DNA from: Chlorocebus sabaeus
Lineage: Eukaryota; Chordata; Mammalia; Primates; Cercopithecidae
DNA: 64,000 nt
Reading direction: 5' to 3'
Assembly (NCBI RefSeq): GCF_047675955.1
Contig: NC_132923.1
Span: 85,843,637 to 85,907,636, forward strand
The notes under the pieces are model-generated. The model was given only the letters and a program-made list of their open reading frames with translations, had not been told where the DNA came from and ran no database searches. Shown in pieces: positions 35,374 to 48,118 of this stretch. Each line of letters opens with the position of its first letter. Position 1 is the stretch's first letter. The position numbers and the translations under genes are program-made.

Positions 35374-35672
35374 TGTTTGTTTGTTTGAGACAGGGTCTCA
35401 TTTGGCCACCCAGGCTGGAGTGCAGTGGTGTGATCTTGGCTCAGTGCAACCTCCATCTCCCAGGTTCAAGCAGTTCTCTTGCCTTAGCCTCCTCAGTAGC
35501 TGGAATTACAGGCATGTGCCACCACACCCAGCTAATTAAAAAAATATTTTTAGTAGAGATGGTTTTCACCATGTTGGCCAGGCTGGTCTTGAACTCCTGA
35601 CTTCAAGTGATCCGCCCGCCTCGGCCTTCCAAAGTGCTGGGATTTCAGGTGTGAGCCACTTTGCCTGGCTGA
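35374..35672 (-). repeat. Alu element
   Basis: Minus-strand Alu starting after a GTTT repeat and ending TTTGCCTGGCTG. Confidence 0.92.
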
Positions 35673-36017
35673 AACAAATATTTTATAAAGGCACATATAA
35701 GAGTGTTCATTTTCTAGCTAATGTGTCAGCTTGGAGTTCTTGGAGAAAACAAAACCTGCTCTTTAGCAATTTCTCCAAATGAGGAAACTTACATATAAAA
35801 TAAATTAACAGTGCCTGGCTATCATGTAGTAGACCTTCAGGAAAGAAGGAAGGAAGAGAAAGGTGGCACTTTGTCTATTCCTTGTTTACCGTTTAGTGCC
35901 ATGCTTCTGTGTTCACAGGTGTTCAGAAGCCTTGGAATGCACATAGTGTCTCTAGATTAGCTGAGCGTGATTGAGTTGATGCCTGTTGTTTGCTTGACTG
36001 GTTTTATGGACCTTGTA

Positions 36018-36230
36018 GATCAGGGGTCAGCAAACTATATCTTGCAGGCCAGCTGCCTGTTTTTATAAATAAGAATTTATTTCAGCACAGCCATACCCCT
36101 TCATTTGCCTTTATCTGTGGTGGTTTTCTTGCTACAGTGACAGGGATGAGTAGTTGAGACAGATTTTAATGGCCTTACAAGCCTAAAATATTTACTGTCT
36201 GGGCATTTAAGGTAAAGTTATTTCCCTCCT
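36018..36230 (+). mobile_element. hAT-type nonautonomous DNA transposon, copy 1
   Basis: CAGGGGTCAGCAAACTATATCTTGCAGGCCAG then TTTTTATAAATAAG and CCTAAAATATTTACTGTCTGG resemble a common short hAT element. It has no coding capacity. Confidence 0.65.
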
Positions 36231-36476
36231 CTCCCCATGAAACCAGTACTTTTCTAGGTTTTAGTAAATTCAGAGGGCTGGTATGTTTGAATGCCTGCTA
36301 GGTGGCAATATGTGGTTACACCTCCATAAGGGGCAGTTGTTAGAGCGTTGTACTTAGGTAGACTGGCTGTAGCTGTTGTTTTTCTGTTTTGTTTTAGGTT
36401 TTCTAAGCTGTGGTTCTTTGAGAAAGTCATTTACCCTTTATGGGCTTCATTTATTCAGTCTGTAAAATGGTGATCT

Positions 36477-36774
36477 GGGACGTGTGTGGTGGTTCCCACC
36501 TGTATTCCCAGCACTTTGGGAAGAAGAGGCAGGGGGATCACTTGAGGCCAGGAGTTTGAGATCAGTTTGGGCAACATAACAAAATCCTGTTTCTACCAAA
36601 AAAAAAAAAAAAAAAAATTTTTTTCTTTTTTTTTTTTTTTTTTTTTAAATTAGCTGGATGTGGTAGCAGGTGCCTGTAGTCCTAGCTACTCAGGAGGCTG
36701 AGGTAAGGTGATGTGATTGCACCACTGCACACCAGCCTGGGTGGGTGACAGAGAGACCCTGTCTGGAAAAAAAA
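36477..36774 (+). repeat. Alu element with an A-run/T-run insert
   Basis: Plus-strand Alu in which the central A-rich linker is expanded to about 20 A followed by a long T-run with one C. Confidence 0.88.
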
Positions 36775-36908
36775 GAATGGTAATCTGTGTAGAGCCATAT
36801 GTACCTGTAAGCAGAAGACTGGACTAGGTCGGGCCAAATAGAATCCAGAGAATCACTTGGCAGCAGTGGGACTGAGGACAATCAATTGTAATTCAGATAA
36901 CTGACCTA

Positions 36909-37122
36909 GATTAGGGGTCAGAAGATTACAGCCCGAGGGCCAAACCACCACCTTTTTTTGTAAATAAAGTCTTATTGGAATATAGTCATGCATGTATGTT
37001 TACATGTTGTCTCTGGTTATTTTTGTCCTTAATAGCAGAGTTGAGTAGTTGACTGCATGTCCTGCAAAGCCTAAAATGTTTACCCTGCTCCTTTTAGGAG
37101 AGTTTGCTGATCCTTGATCTAG
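36909..37122 (+). mobile_element. hAT-type nonautonomous DNA transposon, copy 2
   Basis: Same family and orientation as 36018-36230: TAGGGGTCAGAAGATTACAG, GTAAATAAAGTCTTATTGGAATA, GCAAAGCCTAAAATGTTTACC. Confidence 0.65.
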
Positions 37123-37125
37123 ATC

Positions 37126-37330
37126 AGTGGTTTTCAACCGAGGGTGGTTTCTGTCCCCCAGGGGACATTGGGCAATGTCTGGAAACACTTGGGTTGTCAC
37201 AGCTTTGGGCTGCTACTGGCATTTAGTGCACAGAAGCAAAGGATGCTGCTACACATTCTGTAATGCACAGGCATCCCCTGATAGTAAAGAATTTTCTGGC
37301 TCAAAATGTTGACAGTATTTATTGGAGAAT
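37126..37330 (+). mobile_element. MER20-like hAT element
   Basis: CAGTGGTTTTCAACCGAGGGTGG, GGGGACATTGGGCAATGTCTGG and GTTGTCACAGC match MER20-type sequence as I know it. Confidence 0.7.
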
Positions 37331-37341
37331 CCTGATTTAAA

Positions 37342-37535
37342 CCAATGGTTCTCAAACTTTAGTTTGCATGAGAGTAATTTGGAGGGCTTGTTAAACCACA
37401 GGTTGCTGGATCCCCACCTCAGAGTCTCTGACTCAGTGGGTCTGGTGTAGGGTCTGCAAATTTGCATTTTTTACCAGGTTTGCTGGTTATACCAATGCTT
37501 CTGATCCAAGGACTACACTTAAGAATTGCTGAGCT
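37342..37535 (+). mobile_element. MER5-like hAT element
   Basis: CAATGGTTCTCAAACTTTAGTTTGCATGAGAG, CTTGTTAAACCACAGGTTGCTGG and GACTCAGTGGGTCTGG match the MER5A group. Confidence 0.7.
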
Positions 37536-37628
37536 AGACGACTTTTGAAATTCCATCCATTTCTATGATTCTTTGATTTTGTCATCTTAAGTACTGTTCC
37601 ATTTCTACGACTTAGCAAAATGGTTTTA

Positions 37629-38397
37629 TGATATGGTTTGGATGTTTGTCCCTTCCAAATCTTACATTGAAATGCGACCTCCTAAGTTGGTGGTGGGTCC
37701 TAGAGGTAGGTATTGGATCATGGGGGTGGATCCCTCATAAATGGCTTAGCATCATCCCCATGGTGATGAGTGAATTCTTGCTCAGTTAGTTCATGTGAGA
37801 TCTGATTGTTTAGGAGTCTGGGGCCGAGTGTGGTGTCTCACGCCTGTAATCTCAGCACTTTGGGAGGCCAAGGCGGGTGGATCACTTGAGTTCAGGAGTT
37901 TGAGACCAGCCTGGCCAACATGGCGAAACCCCACCTCTACTAAAAATATACCGGGCGTGGCGGCGTGCACCTGTAGTCCCAGCTACTTGGGAGGCTGAGG
38001 CATGAGAATCACTTGAACCTGGGAGGCAGAGGTTGCAGTGAGCTGAAATCGTGCCACTGCAGTCCAGCCTGGGCAACAGAGCAAGACTCTGCCTCAAAAA
38101 AAAAAAAAAAAAAAAAAAAAAAGAAAAGAAAAATAAATAAGAGTCTGAGATCTTCACCCTTTTCTCTCTCTCTGGCTCCCTGTCTCGCCATGTGATAGTC
38201 TGGCTTGACTGTGAGAGGCTGTCTCCTGCTTTGCCTTGTACCATGATTGTAAGCTCCCTGAGGCCCTCACCAGAAGCTAGCAGATGCTGGCACCGTGTTT
38301 TCTGTATAACTTGAGAACCATGAGCCAACAAACCTCTTTTCTAAATAAATTACCCAGCCTCAGATTTTTTTTATAGCAACACAAGAATGGACTAACA
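37629..38397 (+). repeat. MaLR LTR (MST-like), split by an Alu
   Basis: From TGATATGGTTTGGATGTTTG to GAATGGACTAACA; parts 37629-37822 and 38133-38397 flank an Alu. The LTR poly(A) region CAAACCTCTTTTCTAAATAAAT is visible. Confidence 0.8.
37823..38132 (+). repeat. Alu inserted in the MST LTR
   Basis: Plus-strand Alu with GAGTCTG present before it and after its A-tail, a short target duplication. Confidence 0.9.
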
Positions 38398-38439
38398 GAG
38401 AATATTTCAGTATACTGATGCTTGATGCTTAGGCTGTTT

Positions 38440-38745
38440 CATGACTCCACGTTTTTGGATCCTTACTTTTCATGTTCCTTTGGAAAGTTTCTATTTCTCT
38501 TTCAAAAACCACCTCCTACCTTTTGCTTGTAACATTCATACCTTGTACCCAGTTAGGGTTAATAGTTTCTTGTGTATTGTGTACCTATCTCTTCTTTTGA
38601 GTCTTATGTTAGATTGTCAGTGATCAATTTACATGTTTCTTTCTCCTACTGTCAGCTCTGAGGGGGGAGCAACTGTCTGGATCTTAACCATCTGTTTCTA
38701 CAGTATCTAGTGAAAGGTGCTCAGCGACTATTTACTGAAGGAATA
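38440..38745 (+). repeat. L2 3' fragment
   Basis: CAGCTCTGAGGGGGGAGCAACTGTCTGG ... GAAAGGTGCTCAGCGACTATTTACTGAA resembles the L2 3' end. Confidence 0.55.
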
Positions 38746-39630
38746 TTCTTAGTTTAGGCTGTTATGGTACAAATGGAATAGAATTGTAAATTTTTATGTA
38801 TTTTTGATATCTGTCATTGGCATGATTTTGAATAAAACTGTCCTTGGGAAAATAAAGATTTGACTAAATCGAGAGTTATAACTTTAAAGTGACGCATATA
38901 CAGAGAAGTACAAAACACTTCTGCTCTTATTCAGCTTTTATTGAGGGGCTCAATAAGATGTGGTAAAATATAGGCCTTGAGGCCAAGAACTTTGTAAAAA
39001 TTGAATGCTGCTACTGAATTTGCTGTTTTATTTACTCTTCCTGATTGTAATTTCACTCTCAAATGGTTTTTAAGGCATACATTTTATTTTCAAGTCAAAA
39101 TTGTTCACCATATTAAATCACTAGTCATTGACTTAAGGTGAGATAATTTTTTTGAGATAATTTCAAAAGGCTGTCTGGTAAAATTAACAGAATAATTACA
39201 CCTGGCTTTATATTTACTTGTAGTTATGGGGAATAATAGAGATAAGAAAAATGAGATGTCAGATTGTGGTAAAGGAAGAAGGAAGAGTTTTCAGATTATG
39301 TGCACCTTAATGGCTTTCAGGTTGGTTTGAGTCACCTAGTTTTTCTCTTTGCAGTTGGTCCTGGCTCCCTGGATTCTTTAATGATTGAGCTATAATAGAA
39401 GAGTGTTAGTAGAGGAAAGTTTCTTCTCTTTTGCCCTCCCCATCCTCTTTTTCCCTAAAGGAAAGTAGTGGTTGAATTTGTTTTTTAAAATCAATTTTAG
39501 ATGTATCCTTTCTTTAATAGGGAAGGAGTAATAACATTAACTTCTAGCTTTTGATTACTTTGTATATGTCAGGTACTATGCTAGGCTCTTAACATCTAAT
39601 CTTTACAGTGATCTTTTATTGCGTTATAGT
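38746..39630. other. Intronic unique DNA
   Basis: AT-rich; nothing recognised. Confidence 0.5.
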
Positions 39631-39639
39631 GATATGGTT

Positions 39640-40065
39640 CTCCATGAATGGTTTCTGTATATCTTCTTACCAGAGGCACTGAATGCCTTTGTTTCTATCT
39701 TTCCAAAGATTTTTTGTATTCTGATCAGCCTTGAAAGGCAGAGATAATGTCTCCCTCTTGGGTGAATGGAGGTAGACATACTTCCCCCTATAAAAGATTT
39801 GGATTCTTTAGGTTGTGAGTTCCTCTTCTGTATTGCATTCCACTGCATGTGCAGGTATCACGTGGCCTATTTTGTGTTGCCCTATAGGAAATGGGACTGG
39901 AGAACCAGCACAAGAACATGCTGATACTTTGACTACAAATATTGCTATGAATCATAAAGTTCATTGTCTCTGACCTGGGATTCAATGTCTTCTGCCAGCA
40001 TCCATGAAACTGGCAGACTAAGTTGTTAGCTTGCTAGTAGGATAAAACTCAGATCCTTTAGTTTT
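39640..40065 (+). repeat. ERV 5' LTR (approximate)
   Basis: Aligns by eye with 43540-44070 from about 39733 onward; TATA-like box at 39789. The first 90 bp are uncertain. Confidence 0.6.
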
Positions 40066-43000
40066 TAAGTTTTGGCAGCAAGGATGGATGTTGGCAGACA
40101 CATGACATTCTGGAAGAAAGATCAGGGTGTCTTCATCAGTTGGTTAACAGAATTTGAGGAAAGTCCTTGGGAATTGGTAGAAACATGTTGACCAAATTAA
40201 GTGGTTCTCTACTTTATTGCCTGTTAATGATAAGATATTGGGGAAGTGGTTACAGACTGAGTTCCAGGATGTAGGTTCAAAGACAGCTGCCTGAACATTC
40301 CTCCTGTTGTTGCCAACTCTCCTTTGGGTGGGGAGGATATTTTTCACCAATCTGGAGGTCACCCTCAAATCCTCCCCAGTGTAACAACTGGGGAGATGTG
40401 TCCTGGTTGGGCAGAATCTTCTGTTCCCTTTCAGACAAGAGTTACAGATGTATGTGTACCTACACTGAGTGTGAAAGGAGGCAAATTTGTAACTTATGTG
40501 GGCAGAAAAAAAGTTGTTAGAATTTTGCTTTGCCTGAGAGATGGAGTGTATAATGTCTTATGGCTCAGCCCCTCTGGAGGAAACTTTAATTCCCACTTTA
40601 CTGTCTGAAGCAAAGCCATCGGCTCAGTGGGGTCATTAATTCATAAAGGTTTCACCTTAAACCTGCTCCTGGTTTGCTGATGGTTTAGTCAAGCTGAAAG
40701 TTTACTGTGTCTGCTTGACTTCTAGGGCTGTTCAACCGCTGTACTAGCTATGCAGACTGATAATGGATGTGATTGCTCTGTTCTCTGGACAGAACTCAAG
40801 GCTTTTTTTTTTCAAGGCTTTCTCGTAGCTCTGATTGGTACTCTCCTTGATGAAACTTGTTATATTTCTACTGACCTTTGCCTGTTGCTAATGGCCTAGC
40901 TCTTTGGTCTGCCACTTGGAAAGCTATAGACTGGCAAGTTAAAGACAGCTTTCGTTAAAACTGTGAACTATGAAAACAAATTATACTTGCTGATCAAACC
41001 ATCTGGATCACTCATCTAGATGCCCTTAGTAAGGGCCTATCTTCTGATGAAGCCCACTGGAATCAAGCTTCTGATTGAGTGTACACTGCCCAGAGCCATG
41101 TTCATTATATTGGATATGATGAATATCAACTATCATAAACTGGACACAAAGCAAAGGACTGTGACACAGAGCCATTACATGCCAGACTTGTGCCTCTTGC
41201 TAAAAGTTTAACCGTTTGTCACATGATGAGAGAAGCCGGTGGCATGGGATGTGGCTCCTGCTTGCTCCTGGCAGGTTGAATACATTGGACCTTTGACCTC
41301 CCTCTCATAGCCAACTTCCTATCAGTGGTGCCTCACTGCCGTTGACCTTTTTTTGTGGTTTTGATGTTGCTGTTCTAGTCCAATCAGCTGGCTCTGGCCA
41401 CACCGTCGTAACCCTAGAAACCAATCTGTGTTATGCTTTTGGCTTTCTGGACTGTTTGCAGTGTAACAGTAGTGCACCTTTTATCGTACAAGCCACTCAG
41501 CGGTGAACTAATTGTCAAGGTATTTGATGCTTCCATGCTCCCTACCGTTCGTAGGCATCTGGTATGTGGATAAACATTGAATATTGGAACAGCTTCTTCA
41601 AAAATTGACTCAACAATTCCTGATTCTACATCCTCCACCTCCCCTTGATTCACACACCTTACTTAGAAAGCCGATTTTGCCACTGCTTGTAGCTGTCCCC
41701 AGAAAAGGATCATCTCATCTTGATCACTCCTGAGTAATGATCAAAATGGAAGGGGTGGGAAGTTATATAGCCCTATTTTGAGAATTCAGGATTCCACCCT
41801 GACCAATTTAGGCGTGATGTTTCTTTCCCCCCCAGTAACAAACCAAGGCCAGCCTGGTTGGCATCTATCTTCTATGTGGCAGCTAGGCCAAAAGATGGCT
41901 TAAGGAATTCATAATTATTGTTCAGTTACCTGGATTCTCTTGTTGCATTAATATTATTCTAGATCATCAGGATAGTCACTATTTGGTTAAGTATACTGCT
42001 TGCTGGGTCCCTGTATGGTAGACAGTGTGGGCCATAATAGGTTTCTGTAGGTTTTATACAAATTCCCTTGACCCTCTTGTGCCTGACATTTCCAGATGAA
42101 AGGTCTGGGTGTTGTGAGTAAAAGATGACTGGGAAAAAGATAAAGTCATAGCTACTGGAATGGGACATACTGATTTTGTAGCAATGGATAGAGAGCAGCA
42201 ATCCTGACACTTGGTGGAGGGACCACCTTAGACCCCAGGAGGTTTAGAGAAGGGAAAGACATTAATGTTCATTTTCTTTCAGAATCGCCCTTGAAGCCTT
42301 CCTCATAAAGGAAAACACTCTGGTGCAGCTCCTCCAAACTGTTGCTATCACATTAAGTTTAGCTGACTGCTGGGTCTGCCATCCCCCATGGCTCTGATCA
42401 TGATTTGTCATTCCCTATAAACTTACTGGGAAGTCTACTGGAAACAGCAGTGGTTGGCTCCAGGTCATGTACCTTCCATACAAAACACCTGCAAACACTT
42501 CTTTACTCCCATCTCATCAACTTCACTCAGATTCTGTGGGATAGATTTTGGCCACCTGGATTATGGCCTGGACAAATGGGACAGATTGGACTGACTGCCA
42601 TCATTCAGTCCTTTCAAAAACAAGGACTAGACTCAATGTTTTGAACTGAACGGGGTGGGAACCTTGTGCTGGGACACAATTTGACAATGCCTCCTTGGCT
42701 GAGGTAGGTTCTCCTTGGAAAGACCTAGTGATTCTAAACAACCCTCTCTTTTCTGGTGTACCATGTGTGTCCTTGGGACTGTACTTCTTTTGTGTAACCC
42801 AGGTATTAGCTTATCTCCCTTCTAGAAACATGGACCTTCCTCTACCTTTGAATGTTTAAGGAAACACCATTAAATCTTGTAGCCTTTAGATAACTGTGGA
42901 GATCTCTCTAAAATGAGGCCATCCTTGCTTGCTTGGCGAAGCTTCCTGGAATGATAACTGATTTGTTATTTAGGCACACCCTGTGAACAATTATCTCTCT

Positions 43001-43539
43001 AAGGGGAGTCATTCAATTAGACTAGGCAGTGCAAAATTCATTCCTGACTTTTTAACTGAAGTAACCAGTGACAACACCTTGGCCCTGGAAGGCATTAAGG
43101 TCAGCCTCAATTCACTGACCAGAGTTCTTAGGGATGATAAAATTGCCCTGGACTTTTTTCTTGTGAGCCAAGACAGAGTCTGTACAATTACTAATATATC
43201 TTATTGTTCCTAGATTAATACCTTAGGCCAAATGGAAAGGTCAATACAGACAGAAAGCTACTTGACTTTCTGAGGTAGACCCTGATGGCTTATGGGATTT
43301 CATCTTATTTGGGTGTGGGATTCTAAGAAACATGGTTGAAATCAGTTCTGAAAATTGACCTCATCCTGCTGCTTGGAGTCTTGTTGATAGTAGCCTTAAT
43401 TAAATGATGTATGATATCAATTGATTAGATTTAGTTCAACCCTCTGTCTGTTGGATTAATCAGAGTGCCTGATAGTGGCATACTTGTGAGAAAATTATCA
43501 GCCGCCAAGATGGTTAGAAATGAGGAGTGGATGTTGTTG

Positions 43540-44070
43540 GGACACAATTCTCTATGTCTTATATGTTTCTGCACATCTTATGAATAGGGTACTGATTGTT
43601 CTAGATTTTCTTCTCAAGGATGTTATATTGCTACTAGCCTAGATAGTGTTTCCCCAAAGGGCTCGTTGCTTACACTCTGAAGGTAAAGATGCTTTCTCCC
43701 TCCACAGCAAAGGACAGGTATGCTTACAGTCCATTATAAAAGATTCACATTCCCTAAGCTCAGGGTTCCTCTCCTGTAATGCAGTCCACGGTGTATGGCC
43801 CACTCTGTGTCACCCTATGGAAGATTGGCCTTGGGAATTGGTGTAAAAATTGCTGATACTCTGTTAAAAAAAAAAAAAAAAAGCTAAAACTCTGGCTGCT
43901 GTTATTGTTGTGAGGAATAAAGTGCTTCATCCTTGTCTTAGGAGTCCTGTATCTTCCTCCAATATCCATGAAATTGTAACAGGACAGGTTGTTAGCTTGC
44001 CAGTAAGTAGGGTGGATTCTTAGCTTTTTTGTAGTTGTTACCACCCTGCAAGGTAGGTAATCCCTCATTT
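43540..44070 (+). repeat. ERV 3' LTR (approximate)
   Basis: TATA-like box at 43735, AATAAAG about 180 bp downstream (43917-43923), and a run of 18 A inserted between them. Confidence 0.6.
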
Positions 44071-44128
44071 TGCATATTGATCTTAGAGATAGTAATTATA
44101 ATAACTACAACTAACGTTTATTGAACGT

Positions 44129-44170
44129 TTCCTTCCCTTCTCTTCCCTTTCCCTCCCCTCCCCTTCCTTC
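44129..44170 (+). repeat. Pyrimidine tract
   Basis: About 42 bp almost purely C/T (TTCCTTCCCTTCTC...), beside an Alu fragment. Confidence 0.9.
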
Positions 44171-44198
44171 AAATACAGTGTAGTTTGCAACAGAGTTC

Positions 44199-44396
44199 AC
44201 ATGTGATGTGGTGCAGTGGCACCATCACGGCTTACTACACCTGGCTAATTTGTGTGTACATATATATACACTTTTTGTAGAGATGGAGTTTCACTGTGTG
44301 GCCCAGGCTGGTCTCAAACTCCTGGGCTGAAGTGATCTGCCCACTTCGGCCACTCAAAGTATTGGCATTACAGGCGTGGGTCACCGCATCTGGCTT
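44199..44396 (-). repeat. Alu fragment with internal loss
   Basis: Minus-strand Alu; the stretch between CACGGCTTACTAC and ACCTGGCTAATTTG is missing about 80 bp. Confidence 0.8.
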
Positions 44397-44956
44397 GAAT
44401 GTTTTCTTTCTATTGGGCTCTGTGATAACTGTTTCATTTGCATTGTCTCATCTAATTGTTATATGCCATCTAATTTGTAATAGCCATTGTTATTATTTCT
44501 ATATAAAGATGGAGAATATGGAGGGGTAAAGAGGTTGAGTAAGTATCTAATGACAGATAGTAACAAGGGTGGGATTGGAACTCAGATTTGTTCGACTACA
44601 AAGTAAAATGTATGTATGATCTTGTATATCCACATTTGCTCAGATGGGTATGCTAGGCAGTACTCAACAGCAATTTACTGGAATCATTAAAAAAAAACAT
44701 GGTTTTAAGAAATATTAAAAATCATTTTCACAAAGTATATATAAAATTTACATGAATTTTAAATAGAAAATGAGATTTCAAAGACATTGTAAGAAGGTAG
44801 CTTGCTTCTCTTTGGGCCCAATGGGGAAACATGTTTTCCTCCAATGAGGGAACGTATTTCCCTTCTGTCGTTATGGCCACAGTTGTGGAAAAATTTGATA
44901 AGTACTGAACTTTACCACATTGTCTTTTTTAGAGCAAATCCAAATGCATCCAAACT

Positions 44957-45086
44957 GGGCTCAGTGGCTCATGCCTATAATCCCAGCACTTTGGAGGCCA
45001 AAGTGGGAGGATCGAATGAGCCCAGGAGTTCAGTATTGCCTGCAATATAGTGAGATCTTGTCTCTACAAAAAACTTGAAAAATTAG
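44957..45086 (+). repeat. Outer Alu, first part (split)
   Basis: Plus-strand Alu left arm, resuming at about 45405-45566 after a nested Alu. Confidence 0.85.
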
Positions 45087-45087
45087 C

Positions 45088-45404
45088 TGAGACCTGGCAT
45101 AGTGGCTCATGCCTCCTGTAATCTCAACACTTTGGGAGGCTGAGGTGGGTGGATCACTTGAGATCAGGACCAGCCTGGCCAACATGGTGAAACCCCGTCT
45201 CTACCAAAAAAAAAAAGAAAATACAAAAATTAGCTGGGCGTGGTGGCTGGCACTTGTAGTCTCAGCTACTCCGGAGGCTGAAACACGAGAATCACTTGAA
45301 TCCAGGAGGCGGAGGTTGCAGTCAGCTGAGATCACACCACTGCACTCCAGCCTGGGTGACAGAGTGAGCGTGAGCCCTGTGTCTCCAAAAAAAAAAAAAA
45401 AAAA
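45088..45404 (+). repeat. Inner Alu nested in an older Alu
   Basis: Complete plus-strand Alu from GACCTGGCATAGTGGC to its A-tail, within the outer Alu linker. Confidence 0.88.
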
Positions 45405-46036
45405 AGTTGAGCGTGGCAGCGCGCACCTGTAGTCCCAGCTACTGAGGAAACTGAGATGAGAGGATTGCTTGAGGCTGGGAGATGGAGGTTGCAGTGAGTC
45501 AAGATTGTGCCACTGCACTCTAGCCTGAGTGACAGAGTGAGACTCTGTCTTTAAAAAGAAAAACTCAAACTGCATCCAGGTATTTTTTGATTCCTTCTTT
45601 AGCTTTATTCTTTAAAGATGATTTTTAAAATTCCTTTATCCTATTGTAGCTTTATGGCACGCAAAAAGAGAGGACAATGTACTTTTTCTGGTGTCCCTGG
45701 ATTGACCAAGGCTAATAGAGAGATGGAAAAACAAAATCTTCCCCAAAAACGAGAGCTTATTGACTGCTTATCTTGAAGTTATGTGTGACAATGGTTGCTA
45801 CTGAGATTATATAGTTACTAGTATTTTTATGTCACTTTTACATTCATCAGTGCCTGTACATTACTTTCATTTTTAAAATTCTTTCTTGAAAGTACTGAAA
45901 GTGCCTGTAAATAATTATGTTAGTATAAATCTATATCAATGCAAAGTGATTTGCTTAATTTTTCTGGGAGTACTGTCAGTTTTGGGTATATTCCCAATGT
46001 CCTAGTAGTAGAACTTGAAACAAAAATAATGGTGTA

Positions 46037-46170
46037 GACCAGGCACGTTGGCTCATGCCTATAATCCCAGCACTTTGGGAGGCAGAGGCAGAATTGCTTG
46101 AGACCAGGTGTTTGATAACAGCTTAGACAATATATTGAGACCCCCATCTCTACAAAACAAATGAACAACA
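46037..46170 (+). repeat. Alu left-arm fragment
   Basis: Diverged single arm, AGACCAGGCACGTTGGC to CATCTCTACAAAAC. Confidence 0.8.
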
Positions 46171-46389
46171 AAAACATAATGGTATGGTGGCGAAAGTTGA
46201 TACATGTGAACTTTGTTGTAAACTACATTGTATTTTAGAAGAGTGAAATAATGCTTACTAATTACTTTGGAATAATATAGTAAAAATACTCTGCCAGTGC
46301 TGACTGCATAGATATTTGATAATATGAAATATATATATATTTTTAAATCTGGTAATGTCCTTACTGGATTTTAAGAAAAGGAGTCCTGT

Positions 46390-46690
46390 GGCTGGGGATG
46401 GTGGCTCCATGCCTGTAATCTCAGCACTTTGGGATGCTGAAGTAGGCAGATTGCTTGAGCTCGGGAGTTTGAGACCAGCCTAGGCAACATGGTGAAACCC
46501 CATCCCTACAAAAAAAATACAAAAATTAGCCAGGAGTGGTGGTACGTGCCTGAGGTCCCAGCTTCTCAGGAGGCTGAGGCACGAGAATCACCTGAACCCA
46601 TGAGGCAGTGGTTGCAGTGGGCCGAGATCATGCCGCCGCACTCCAGCCTGGGTGACAGAGTGAGACCTTGTCTTAAAGAAAAAACCAAGA
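46390..46690 (+). repeat. Alu element
   Basis: Plus-strand, diverged AluJ/S-like copy, complete. Confidence 0.9.
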
Positions 46691-46769
46691 AAATAAAAAA
46701 GTACTTTTAGAGACATACTGTAATACTTACGGGTGAAATGATATATCTAGAATTTACTTCAAAATGACC

Positions 46770-48118
46770 TTCAATAAATGTGATTCACCACGTAAACAGA
46801 ATTAAAAGCAAAAACCATATGATCATCTCAATAGATGCAGAAAAAGCTTTCAATAAAATCTAACATCCTTTCATGATAAAAACCCTCCACAGACTAGGCA
46901 TGGAAGAACCATAACTCAAAGTAATAAGAACCATCTATGACAAACCCACAGCCAACATCATACTTAATAAAAGCTGGGACCATTCCCCTTGAGAACTGGG
47001 ATGAGATGAAGATGCCTACTCTCACCATTCTTATCCATCATAGTACTGGTCATAGTACATAGTCCTAGCCAGAGCAGGTATTCAAATAGGGAATGAAGAA
47101 GTCAAACTATACCTAGAAAACCCTAAGGACTCTGCCAAAAGCCCCTAGAACTGCTAAACAATTTTAGCAGGGTTTCAGGATATAAAATCAGTGTACAAAA
47201 ATCCAGTAGCATTTCTATACACCAGTAACGCTCAGGCTTAGAGTCAAATCAAGAGTGCAATCCCATTTACAGTAGCCACAAAGTATATGGAATACCTAGG
47301 AATACAGTTAACCAAGGACATGACAGTCTCTACAAGGAGAACTACAAAACGCTGTTAAAAGAAATCAGAGATGAAACAAATGAATGAAAAAACATTCCGT
47401 GCTTATGCATTGGAAGAATGAATAACATTAAAATGGCCATACTCTCCAAAGCAATTTATACATTCAGTGCTATTCCTATCAAACTACCAAGATTATTTTA
47501 AACAAAACTACAAAAAACTATTCTAAAATTCACATGGAAGCAAAAAAGAGCCCAAATAGCCAAAGCATTCCTAAGCAAAAAGAACGAAGTGGGAGGCATT
47601 ATACCACCCAACTTCAAAGTATACTCTAAGGCTGTAGTAACCAAAACAGCATGGTACTGGTACAAAAACAGACACATAGACCAATGGAACAGAATAGAAA
47701 ACTCAGAAATAAAGTTGCATTTCTACAGCTGATATTTGACAAGGCTGACAAAAACAAACAATGAGGAGAGGACCCCTTATTCAATAAATGGTGCTAGGAT
47801 AACTAGCTGTATGCAGAAGGATGAAACTAGACCCTTACCTTTCACCATATATGAGAGTTAACTCAAGGTGGATTAAAGATTTAAATGAAAGACCTCAAAC
47901 TAGGAAAATCCTAGTAGAAGAAAACCTAGGAAATATCCTTCTTGATACTGGCCTTGGCAAAGAATTTTTGGTTAAGTCCCCAAAAGTAATTGCAACCCAA
48001 ACAAAAATTGACAAGTGGGACATCATTAAACTAAAGAGCCTCTGCACAGCAAAAGGAACTATCAACAGTGTAAATAGACAGCCTACAGAATGAGAGAAAA
48101 TATTTGCAAATCTATGCA
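46770..48118 (+). mobile_element. L1 ORF2 fragment (sense)
   Basis: Plus-strand piece of L1 ORF2, beginning inside the reverse transcriptase domain (IDAEKAFN near 46830) and running to a C-terminal region (MKLDPYLSPYMRVNSRWIKD at 47821). Several stops and shifts disrupt it; the longest open piece is 90 codons. Both ends are missing, so it is inactive. Confidence 0.88.

Larger units (their letters stand above)
39640..44070 (+). mobile_element. Degenerate class I-like endogenous retrovirus, internally deleted
   Basis: Two related LTR-like blocks in the same orientation bracket about 3.5 kb. Both have TATAAAAGATT (39789-39799 and 43735-43745), similar following sequence, and TTGTTAGCTTGC near their ends. 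Between them, broken frames show an RNase H-like VANGLALWS stretch (about 40881-40911), integrase-like sequence (about 41260-41320), and an envelope-transmembrane-like segment ending in two cysteines seven residues apart (43181-43207), followed by a stop. Many stops and shifts interrupt every frame; gag and most of pol are missing. It is a non-coding fossil. The family name is uncertain, and the 5' limit of the first LTR is approximate. Confidence 0.7.
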
